DNA from: Trachythela sp. YZ-2020
Lineage: Eukaryota; Cnidaria; Anthozoa; Malacalcyonacea; Clavulariidae
NCBI GenBank assembly: GCA_016169945.1
Contig: JADLSH010000395.1
Span: 8,832,001-8,896,000 of the forward strand
Direction: 5' to 3'
Length of the DNA: 64,000 nt
In this document: piece after piece, positions 11,861 to 21,006 of the stretch
Position numbering within the stretch: the stretch's first letter is position 1
Layout of the letters: each line of letters begins with the position of its first letter
Position numbers and translations under genes: made by a program
Notes under the pieces: model-generated
The model's input: the letters and a program-made list of their open reading frames with translations, nothing else
What the model was told of the DNA's origin: nothing
Databases searched by the model: none

Positions 11861-12545
11861 TGACCCACAGCCAGCTCACGTAGCATCTACTTGTGGGGGG
11901 ATATTTTCACGAAACGTTTGTTCGCCACCACAGAACCCAAGTAAATATATTATATTTATTGTATTTTTATGTATTATTGTTTTAAATACAATAATTGTAT
12001 TAAATTAAGCATAGTTTTTCATCCCATGATAAAAAATTTGTAGGAAATAAGAAAATTTAATCTCTGCAAGGTATATTAGTTATTTCATGCATAATTAGCA
12101 GTTGACTTGTGGTGGTGGTGCATGGTCATTTTCTTATAAAATATTATACTCAGACAAATTTTCCTTCCAATAACCACCCCTAAAAGCAACCCTTCTAAAC
12201 ACTATAAGAACTTCAGAAAGGCTGTCACTTTTGCTTTTCGGAAGTTAGAGCTATGTCGGCACTGCCGTTTCAGGGCGGGTCATTTTCAGGACTTTCGTCC
12301 CGGATTCAGGTTTTCGCACATATGCCATGTTGACCGCCATGGTCATTTTACCCTAAAACAGTTGAGATTGCCTGTGCTAAATGAAACGCATACAAACTCC
12401 TATACAGGTCTTAGACTAATACAGTTATATCAACACTCGTGGAAATTGGGAAAACGAGAAATTGTGTGAAACCGGGTTAGAATATTGTTATAATATATGT
12501 AATAAACAAGGACTTTTTAGTGACCTTGTGTCATATATGTAGCAA
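11861..12545. other. No gene seen
   Basis: AT-rich stretch between the Crypton relic and the LTR element. I see no supportable ORF, RNA gene or clear repeat. Confidence 0.5.
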
Positions 12546-12549
12546 GTAT

Positions 12550-12854
12550 TGTCAGGACTGACAGATGATTATCTAATTAAGATTTGTTGACATGCACAGC
12601 GCATGGAAATGAGTGTGGGAGCAAGTTGACTATTCCGTAGCGAAGGAGTAGAGTTAGAGTTGTGATTTAGTCTAATCGATAGACAAACAGCGATATATCG
12701 GGGACATTACGGTAATCTGGGACACAAGGGAGAACTTTTAAATATTTTATTCATTAATTTATTTGTTACTTTTTGTTTAAATATAATTGTCTGAACTTTG
12801 AATACTTCGTGAGGTGTCGGGAACTACGTTAGGAGAGGAGGCAAATTCTCTACA
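12550..12854 (+). repeat. Left LTR of the BEL element
   Basis: Begins TGTCAGGACTGACAGATGAT and ends TTCTCTACA. It matches the right LTR over its whole length with scattered differences. The likely primer-binding region starts at TGGCACCTCCGAC, just inside (about 12858). Confidence 0.9.
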
Positions 12855-12909
12855 TAGTGGCACCTCCGACAGGATTGTGAACCTTAAAGCGAAAAAAAGG
12901 AAGAACGGT

Positions 12910-13311
12910 ATGGCAGAGACGGAGAGGACGGAAAAGACGGAGATGAATCCGAAAGAAATGGAACTAGAGACTAAATTGACGCAGTTGAAGTTAGCAGTAC
13001 AAAGGTCAGAAAAAATCTTGGCAACAGGTAAGCGTCAAACTATAAAACGGCACCTCCATGTTCCGACAACTGAGAATCCTGCCGACCTAGGAAGTCGTGG
13101 AGGAAATGTCACCAACAACGTATTATGGCAACATGGACCCGAATGGCTCAGCGACCAAGCAAAATGGCCCCCGGAAGTGGTCCCTGTGGTGAGTTCGGAA
13201 GCCAAAGAAGAAGAAAAGCTACCAGCCCCAGTGATGGTTGCAGTAAATCAACCAGTAGTTAATGTATTCAACAAGCTCCTTGGGAAGTATCCACTACGCA
13301 AAGCACTATGA
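12910..13311 (+). pseudogene. BEL gag start fused in frame to RNase H end
   Basis: The frame opens at the ATG at 12910 (MAETERTEKTEMNPKEMEL), a charged helical gag N-terminus, and by about codon 40 switches to VPTTENPADLGSRGG and WLSDQAKWPP. These are the BEL motifs between RNase H and integrase. More than two kilobases of normal coding sequence are therefore missing between them, yet the frame was kept. The open frame also extends 5' into the LTR without an ATG. A frameshift follows at 13311-13330. Confidence 0.75.
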
Positions 13312-13385
13312 ATTAGTGTTCTAGTGAATCAGGGCCGATTGAGACCCACGAAATTGAAGAGCGTACGCTATGGTGGATCAAGCGT

Positions 13386-14123
13386 GTGCAAGAGGAAGCC
13401 AAAGACACCCCCGAGGTTTCCATAGCAAGAGTTGAACTGAATCTTCAACCTAACCAAAGCAGAATCCTGGAGTTTAGAGGATGGATCGAAGAAGAGTACC
13501 CAGTATATTTACCTTCGAATACGGTCTTCATGAAGAAAGTTGTAGAGCAAGCCTATAGCGTTACACTCCATGGCGGGGTACCAGCAACGATGGCAGAAGA
13601 TTATGTGGAACAACCTGTGCTCATCCCAACCAAACTGCTGCAGATTAACCCGAATGTTATTCCCGAAGTGAAACCCCACCATCTTGATGACGTAGACCTT
13701 CGTAAAAGAGCTAAGTTTCTTCGAAAGTGCAAAGAGTTAATGTGGAGATGTTGGTCAAGAGAATACGCGCGAGGTTTGAGAGAACGACATCGACAGGAAA
13801 AGATCGAACTAGTGACACATCCCAATCTTGGGGATGCGGTTGTTATCGGAAGCGAAGAAAAGAATCAGAACTTGTGTAAGTTAGGTGTAGTCGAAGGGTT
13901 AATTTGAGGACGCTACGGCGTTGTACGGGGAGCGAAGGTAAGAACAGGGAATGGACAACTCGAACGAGCGGTACAACACCTTTACCCACTCGAGCTCTCT
14001 TGCGACAGAGAACCACCAGTAGGTATGAACCCAACGGCCCTTACCTTCAACCCTAGACCGAGACATGACGTGGCAGCTGCAGCAACCTTCAGTATACAAC
14101 AAGAAGCAGAAGAAGATTGGTGA
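13386..14123 (+). pseudogene. BEL integrase zinc-binding and C-terminal parts with core deleted
   Basis: The frame is open from about 13325 and reads through 13386-13904. It carries the integrase N-terminal zinc-binding region (SRILEFRGWIEEEYPVYLPS; the VTLHGG region is the H-H part), then jumps to VLIPTKLL and DLRKRAKFLRKCKELMWRCW, the DUF5641-like tail. The D,D-35-E core in between is gone. An in-frame TGA at 13905-13907 is followed by the same frame to a second TGA at 14121-14123 (RYGVVRGAKVRTGNG, ERAVQHLYPLEL). That is the true end of BEL pol. Confidence 0.75.
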
Positions 14124-14244
14124 CATTCATTTTACTCATTTATTAACTAATATTTTAGTTGTTTATATAGGTAGACCATAAGGAACTATGACGAGGTCAG
14201 TCCCTTAGTGAGCATATATCTCAGTTGAGATCTATGGGGGAGTG

Positions 14245-14548
14245 TGTCGGGACTGACAGATGATTATCTAATTAAGATTTGTTGACATGCACAGCGCACA
14301 GAAATGAGAGTAGGAGCGAGTTGACTATTCCGTAGCAAAGGAGTAGAGTTAGAGTTGTGATTTAGTCTAATCGATAGATATATATATATATCGGGGACAT
14401 TACGGTAATCTGGGACACAAGGGAGAACCTTTAATATTTTATTGATTTATTTGTTACTTTTGTTTAAATATAATGATCTGTACTTTGAATACTTGTGAAA
14501 TTGTGACGTGTCAGGAACTACGTTAGGAGAGGAGGCAAATTCTCAACA
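14245..14548 (+). repeat. Right LTR of the BEL element
   Basis: Begins TGTCGGGACTGACAG and ends ATTCTCAACA. It contains a (TA)n expansion at about 14377 that is absent from the left LTR. Confidence 0.9.
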
Positions 14549-14622
14549 GTATTTTTTGTTATTAGAGTCAATTTCAGATAACTTTTCGCAAATTTGTTGC
14601 GAAGTTTAAAAGCTCGTCATGA

Positions 14623-14686
14623 AATTCACAAACAGGTTTGTAAACTAGCATTTGACTGGCTTTGTTTACAAACCTGCTTGTGAATT
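14623..14686. repeat. Compact hairpin (23-nt arms)
   Basis: The arm at 14623-14645 (AATTCACAAACAGGTTTGTA and three more bases) pairs with 14664-14686 with one or two mismatches, around an 18-base loop. It is isolated from any ORF and looks like a very short MITE or a palindromic repeat unit. Confidence 0.6.
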
Positions 14687-14744
14687 CATTATATATGGAA
14701 AGTCAAAGAATTTACAAGTTCGGATTTTGGAACAAACACATTTA

Positions 14745-15090
14745 GGGCCTGTTGAACACTGTTCATATGATCATGCTTACCTCTGGGCCTAGACATCTCC
14801 CTACCGGGACGAATATTTCTGTGTGTTCATATGAAGTTTTCAGCTTGCTTGCCGAGATGAAATTGTAATGACCGAATGTGTCCTATAATTAGCGCTTTCA
14901 AAACTTGTACATTTCAGAACCTTTTCCAGCTGATAATTTCAGCAAATATAAAAGTTATTATACTGAGACGTCTCCCTCCTAGTAATTTTACTTAAAATTA
15001 CATCGAGTTCATATGAGAAAGCGGGCTGGCCCACTTGGCGAGATCTCGCCTTATTATGCTCCTGGGATTTGAAAATACGTTCTAATTGTC
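14745..15090. repeat. MITE-like remnant with GTTCATATGA words
   Basis: The phrases GGGCCTGTTGAACACTGTTC, GTGTTCATATGAAG and GAGTTCATATGAGAAAGCGG recur together with GCGAGATCTCGCC. The same vocabulary (GGGCCTGTTCATATGAG) forms the termini of the 146-bp element at 45881-46026, and decayed pieces occur at 17290-17390. I infer old copies of that MITE family. Confidence 0.45.
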
Positions 15091-15228
15091 CATGTTATAC
15101 TGTACCTATATATTGTGGTTATGCACCCTTGGGATCAATTAGTTGCTGAATCATGCAAATTCTAAAAAGATTGCAGTTCTTTTGAGACACCCTGTATAGG
15201 CGTAACTGATTTATTAAGTTAATTAATT

Positions 15229-16495
15229 GAGATTAAACTGACTTGAATAGCTTTCTCTCGGCATGTTGTAAAACATGGACTGGACTATGGATTGGACTGG
15301 ACTAACACATGGACTTGTAAAACATGGACTGTAAAACATGGACTGTAAAACATGGACTGTAAAACATATACACTACAATGCAATACATAGACACTACAAT
15401 GCAACTACGACATATCTTGTCAACCCCTGCCCCTTGGAATTGGACAGACAATAACGAAATAGATTGGACCGAGTCAGCATAATTTAACTTCGAAAATATT
15501 TAATCTTTTTGCATATCTATGTTAAATAGTTTTCTAACTAACATTTTGACAAGAAAACTTCTACTAAAACATGAATTGCGATAGAAATAGTTTACTAACA
15601 AAACGAAACTCATAAAATATTTGATTGTCCTTAGTGCCCAACAAATATTACTGGCATCCATTATTAAATATTCAATCGTATCCATGTGAAAGGAAAGCTT
15701 GGCTGTAAGTAATGTCCGCAAACGGAAATTGCCAACACAGTCTATCAAGATTTATGGTCTGGAAACTCGATGGCTTACGATAAATATCCCTCCAATCATG
15801 TACACTGTATAGTATGGTAGAGTTAATAATCGGCCTATCACTAAGTTACTCATTTCCTAAAAATGTGTCTATGGTATATTAAAGCCATGTACAAATGTCT
15901 TTTGCATCTTCAGTTAATTTGTTGAAAATTAAGTCCCAATTTAACAAATCATAATATTCTTGATGAAGAAATGGGATCAGATCGTCAGGCAAGTGGCAGG
16001 ATGCAGGTGTAAATTCGGGTAGTGCATTTTGTGCACAATACTGGCTAATGTGTATATATACTCTTGAGATCGATGGAGAGACTTGCATTACCAGCGTCGA
16101 CGCGTACGGGCAATGCCATTCCAGGTTGAAAGGGAATGCTTGTCATGGTACTCCTGAGTGAAAGAGAATGCTTGCCGATGTCATTGTAGGCCATAAGGGA
16201 ACACTTGTCGCCATTGTAGGCAGAAATGGAACACTTGACGATGATGCTACTTAGTCTCAGACTTAGTAGTTCATCTAAATTATTATTAACAGATAAACTA
16301 TAACAAGAATCTTGCCTACAAGTCCATGTTTTACAAGTCCATGTTTTACAAGTCCATGTTTTACAAGTTCATGTTTTACAAGTCCATGTTTGACAAGTCC
16401 AGTCCAGTCCATAGTTTACAAGTCCAGTCCAATCCATAGTCCAGTTCATATTTTACAACATGTCCTTTCTCTCCACTTGACCGTTCATCAATCAA
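15229..16495. repeat. 1.27-kb inverted-repeat element whose arms contain tandem GTAAAACATGGACT units
   Basis: Left arm words (CATGTTGTAAAACATGGACT, then GGACTATGGATTGGACTGG) reappear as their complement on the right (16311-16462). Outside them both ends share TTAATTAATTGA/TCAATCAATTAA-like text next to TTAA. Inside each arm a 14-17 bp unit (GTAAAACATGGACT; complement AGTCCATGTTTTAC) is repeated in tandem 4-6 times (15298-15368 and 16311-16400). The middle holds no convincing gene. It is best read as a non-autonomous DNA element with subterminal repeats. Confidence 0.6.
16115..16240. repeat. Four-unit minisatellite
   Basis: Units of about 30-36 bp share a CCATTGTAGGC-like start and an A(A)GGGAA(T/C)(G/A)CTTG end. 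They lie at 16115, 16144, 16180 and 16211. They sit inside the inverted-repeat element. Confidence 0.55.
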
Positions 16496-17748
16496 TTAAA
16501 TATTTAAAAATCGAAAGTCTTTATTATTGTAACTTCTAGCTCTTTATATCAATTTTATATGAATGTAAATATTGCCTAGAAAGGAAATATATATGAAAAT
16601 GACAATGTTTCTCAACTTCGAATTTAGACTTGCTCCAAGTCTGTATTTTTTTCCCTTGCAGCACGCCAAATTTACCGGTTGATTTTTCAACCGGAGGCGG
16701 GGCCAGTAGCCTGCTGCTCATTCGGAATTAATTAAATAAAAGCTGTCATCAATCATCATCTGTAGGCTGTAGCTTCGGAAGTGAGAGAAATAATCACAGC
16801 TTGTGGTGATTAACTGAGACTGACAATGCGATCTATAAAGGTGCTCTACGGCATGGAGTTATTTAACTTCAATTTATGACTCACTGCTTTAGATTAATTT
16901 TTCAATTTACAGTTTACTCAATTGTTTCCTTTTATAAAACTATACTTTAGTTATACTTGTTTCGTTTTATAGAACTATGGACTTTGCCGAGACTACTCAC
17001 GTAGTCGGACGAATATTCCCTTGTTTAATTCCCATGGAACATTATGTCTATGAGATGTTAACGTTAATGTGGTTGTATAATTAGCGCTGCAGAACATGTA
17101 CATTTCATGCACAGAATTACTGTAACACGACTATTTTAACGATTTTGTTGTTTTTCTTGATTTTTTTGTGATAAAAAGCATTGGTTTAGCAACATATTCG
17201 TTGCTTGTTTGTAAGACAAACATAAAACTATGTAAAAAGCATCAAATTAAGCGGCAAAATCGGAAATTTGGTTTCTCTATTTCATCCCTGTAAGCGGGCT
17301 GGCGTTTTTATATGAAATATATTCATCCCACCTATACTTACGGCCTCGGCTCACTTGGGTGAGATCTCGCCAAGCGGCCAGTATATATAAGCTTTCAATA
17401 TATATTAAGTATGAAAGACACAAATATTTTGATACTATCTGCTAGGTATTGTTTTGACACACTGAGAACTTTTGGTATACTTCAGTTGGTTTGAGAGTTT
17501 TCCTTTTATATATTATATATTAATATATATTAATATATATAAAGATTAAGTTTATTTGTTTTGTTACCATCCATATATGTATTCAATGTACCAATATTGG
17601 AACTTTGTTTGAATAAAGTTTATTTATGGATTTATGAACGCGGTGTATTTATGCTGTACTAAATAATTTTCTTCTCACATCAGCTTTCACGACAACGGAA
17701 CAACACAGAAGGCACGTTTTATTCTTTGAATTTGGCGATATATCTACA
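16496..17748. other. No gene; small repeats
   Basis: This holds a hairpin AGACTTGCTCCAAGTCT at about 16628, a decayed GCGAGATCTCGCC repeat at about 17360 and an AT-only run at 17505-17545. The ORFs here show no known motif. Confidence 0.5.
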
Positions 17749-17820
17749 CGAGTATGTGTAAGCTTTCGTTGGAGTGATATTACTCGAGTATGTGTAAGCT
17801 TTCGTTGGAGTGATATTACT
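17749..17820. repeat. Exact tandem duplication of 36 bp
   Basis: The unit starting CGAGTATGTGTAAGCTTTCG occurs at 17749-17784 and again at 17785-17820 with no difference. Perfect identity implies a recent slippage or duplication event. Confidence 0.9.
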
Positions 17821-18992
17821 ATTATCTTGCATAGCCACACATCATTTGCGGTAGATAACGGCAGTTAACATGCAGATCTTAAAGTATTAGAGTGTGAATA
17901 ATGTGCGAGTGAGGTGTCAAATAAATTAAATCACCACAAGGCACAAACTAGTCAATCAACTTTCCAGCCGAATTTATAATCGGATTCAAATTCCTGCAAG
18001 GGAAACAAGTCTGTCTCTCCTCTCCCAATTTTCTCGCCGCCCGCATTTTCGCACGCCCTAATATATGCTCCCCCCATAAGAGACAGACTTGGAGCAAGTC
18101 TACTTCTAATTTAACCAAACAAACGTCTCTAATAATTGTCAACAGAAGTGAAGGGTTCAAACAGGAATTGAGGTACTTTGAACAGGAAGTTTTAATCGAT
18201 TTAGGAACAGTTCCTAAAATATCTGCAAAAGGGTTTCTCAAAGTCAAAGTTGCAAATGTAATTAGGAAAATTTCAAATTAATTAGGAACTGAAATGGGGA
18301 CCTTGACAAGAATTAGCTGAAATAGAAAGACACACACAAATGAACACGTAACAAATAGATTCATATCATACCCGAGGGTGTCGTTGTGTGTGTAATTGGG
18401 TGGAAAAACCAAAAAGGTTTATGGGGGCCTTCATGCTGTTAGCGCAAATGCACAGGTTTGAGTATTGATGGTATGAGGCACTGGGGGTGGGTATGGGGAT
18501 GCCATTTTATGCACTTTGGGGGAAGATTTGGTAGAATTCTGATGGTCAGAATATGTCGTAGTTCATTAGCAAATGTTTCAAATTGCCCAAACTGGTTTTC
18601 AAGGCTTTTTGTGCTTACTTGACATGACTTGAATGTATTTTTCCCCGACCAACATAACAAAATTGCAATTGTTAACACCCCCAAGGCTTCCCTCCCCCCT
18701 TACTGATGCCCTTGACTATTTCGCCAAATCCCGAACATGCGGCAAACATTTACACACCGATTTTTTTTGCACATGTTTAATACAGCAGCAAACATTTTCG
18801 CTCAGATTATTCGCTTAGAGTTCTTTTTGTTCAGCTATACAGTTTGTGTGTGAACTTAAATACAAGCAAGCCAGTCAAAATAGACCACCATGTACACCAG
18901 CAGAGCCCCAATTTTGCAATTGATCTACCATTTGAGAAAAGTATATTTTAGGTTTACACATGTGTACCATTATTGCATTAATAATGATTTTA
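17821..18992. other. No gene seen; one anthozoan-type repeat fragment
   Basis: Around 18000-18110 a GC-rich segment ending in AGACTTGGAGCAAGTCT resembles a repeat I associate with coral and anemone DNA; its palindrome also occurs near 16628. The rest, including minus-strand frames at 17948-18247 and 18439-18684, has no recognisable domain. Confidence 0.45.
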
Positions 18993-19639
18993 CAGTCATG
19001 CTAATAGAAGCATTAGAAAAAATGTTGATCAGTTCATTTTCATGCTTCAGAGCAGTTTATCTGAGCAGTTCCTCAATATTTTGAGGGCGTTTCTAAAACA
19101 GATCGTCATGGCTTTCTATTTAAATTGACCAATTAGAATCAGTCATTAAAATACTATCCAATATGATTAAAGTAAAAAAAATAAAAAATTACAATAACAT
19201 TGTTTTCGAAAGGTCAACTGCAATTACTGCAATTTCAAATATCATGGCTATATTTATTCGCACTCTTTAATCTGGAGAATATTATGTATTTGTTCATTCT
19301 ACCTAAAATTCTACCGCTTGATTATTCACACTTAAACTTGTATTTGTGACTCTATGTTGGAAACAAACGTTATTTTTTCTGAAATTCTGGTGCAATTTAC
19401 AAAATATCAAACAAACTTAAAAATACGAATCAGCAAAACAATAGATAAAACCAGACAAATTTCATCCCATTGGTCAGTTTAACATATTAAATAAAATATG
19501 ATTGGTCAATTCGAACACATGAAGTTAGGAACATTCGAAGGAACTCCCTCAAACTATTGAGGAACTGATCAAAGGAACTGCTCGAAGTTAGAAAATGAAC
19601 TGATCAACATTTTTCGGAATGCTTCTATTGGCACAACTG
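18993..19639. mobile_element. Tc1/mariner-type MITE with ~150-bp terminal inverted repeats
   Basis: The left end, TA|CAGTCATGCTAATAGAAGC (18991 on), is mirrored by the complement of GCTTCTATTGGCACAACTG|TA ending at 19641. The complementarity, with mismatches and small indels, continues inwards for about 150 bp (AATGTTGATCAGTTCATTTT, GCAGTTCCTCAATA, AATTGACCAAT). TA on both sides and CAGT...ACTG ends are the signature of Tc1/mariner. There is no transposase inside, so it is non-autonomous. Confidence 0.75.
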
Positions 19640-20110
19640 TAGAGCATGCCAGTTCATATAGACACTGTCTTGACAACCACAGTCCACAATTCTATATGAT
19701 ACAGCCAGTAGTGAAACTGTGATAAATTATTGCTGGATATAAAATATTGTGATGATGTATCACAATATCACTAATTAATTTCTTATGTTTTAGGTTTTAG
19801 CAGACATAATGAAAAAATTTATTCGAAAACCAAATTTAGCTCTTTATCCAAATGCTGGGAAAAGGGGAATATAGCTTTATACGGATGGAGAGATAACGCA
19901 TGCTGCTGGCTATGAATGACTTTACTGAAAGTTCTGGAATAAAAAAAGCAGAAGAAGTTTGCAGCATTTTGGAGATGGTTTACAACCAATTCTAAATAAA
20001 TAATAGTTTAGAACACAAGCGTCCAAACGTATTCGAGTATGACTGATAGATGAATATCTATCAAGCCTTTTTGAAACAAGTAACAGACTGAAGATTACGC
20101 ACAGATGTAT
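19640..20110. other. No gene seen
   Basis: AT-rich stretch before the LINE 3' end. No ORF or repeat that I can support. Confidence 0.45.
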
Positions 20111-20370
20111 CTAACCCATTCCATAAGTTGGTAGAAGATGGAAAAAATGACTTTTTGAATATGCAGTACGCACTGGAAACAGTGTAAAATCAGATTGCGA
20201 TCTCAAAGAATAATGAGTTCGTTCAGAAACCTGGGTAGGTAGCAGCTCTTTTAAATAATTAGGTACAAGATTGTTAACAATCTTGTAGTAAAACATTAAC
20301 TTATGAATAGTACGTCTAAGTTTCATGTCTTCCCATCCTAATTCTTTCATCAAATATTGTCTACTGGTGG
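20111..20370 (-). pseudogene. LINE A, C-terminal end of ORF2
   Basis: Minus-strand frame with ELGWEDMKLRRTIHKLMFYY and PTQVSERTHYSLRS, the post-RT tail typical of CR1/L2-group LINEs. It is the continuation of the RT at 21007-22372. The two are separated by the dispersed repeat at 20371-21035, which appears to have entered the LINE, with roughly 25 codons not accounted for. Confidence 0.75.
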
Positions 20371-21005
20371 CCTTAACTCTTTCTGGTCGGTCGCATTTTA
20401 ATTATGTTTTCGCAAGCACTTTGAGTACGATCTCCTTTGCAAAATATTTACCCCCTGGCAATCAAATTAACACCATTGGAATCCTTACAAAATAAGCTTT
20501 TTAACAGTGGGCTATTTTGCAGACTAAACATTACAGAATCAAAAATACTAAAAGTTTAATCCGAAACATACCTCCAGTCATACTTCAGTTCAACTCAAAC
20601 AATCTTTAATATCTTTTCATATGTTTAATATCCCCACAGACTTCTAATGGTCGAAATTTAGGGTATTTTACCCTGGGGAATTCATTCCGGGCACTTAAAA
20701 ACCATAGCAACAGTCTTTGTTTATCTTTGGGCCTTTCCGGTTGTTTTTGTCTGAAATTCCGGCTTGACCCGTACGCTACATTTCAAATTTCGTCCAACTT
20801 TGTCAATTTTTATTGTTGTTATTTGAAAGTTGGTCAGTATGTACTGTTTTTAAAGCTCTATAAAACGGTGTATTAGCGAAGATCACACGGATTTAAAAAC
20901 AGAAGTTATAATCGACCAATGGTACTTAATATATAATTAGTTTACGATATAATAAATATCAGATTACAAAGGTGTTAAAACTCACGGAGATCTGTAAAAC
21001 ACGAT
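20371..21005. repeat. Dispersed repeat, copy 1 (inserted in LINE A)
   Basis: Starts TTAACTCTTTCTGGTCGGTC and ends near CTCACGGAGATCTGTAAAAC. The same sequence, missing about 160 bp of the interior, occurs at 35883-36370 in the same orientation. It has no ORF and no obvious terminal inverted repeats. Past the end, 20990-21035 repeats GATCTGTAAAAC with an inverted TTTTACAGATC between. Class unknown. Confidence 0.75.
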
Positions 21006-21006
21006 T

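Larger units (their letters stand above)
12550..14548 (+). mobile_element. Non-autonomous, internally deleted BEL/Pao LTR retrotransposon
   Basis: Two direct LTRs with TG...CA ends (12550-12854 and 14245-14548) enclose 1.4 kb of internal sequence. The flanks are GTAT at 12546-12549 and GTAT at 14549-14552, a 4-bp target duplication. A purine run (TATGGGGGAGTG) immediately precedes the right LTR, as a polypurine tract should. The interior keeps only the start of gag, the end of RNase H, the integrase zinc-binding part and the integrase C-terminal part. Protease, RT and integrase core are deleted. The two LTRs differ by small indels and substitutions, so the insertion is not recent. Confidence 0.9.

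Noticed and set aside
15298..15368. CRISPR-like array of short repeats
   Set aside because: The units are direct tandem repeats without unique spacers, in a eukaryotic transposon-like arm.
16312..16539. 75-codon frame rich in CFTSP repeats
   Set aside because: It is a translation of the AGTCCATGTTTTAC tandem array.
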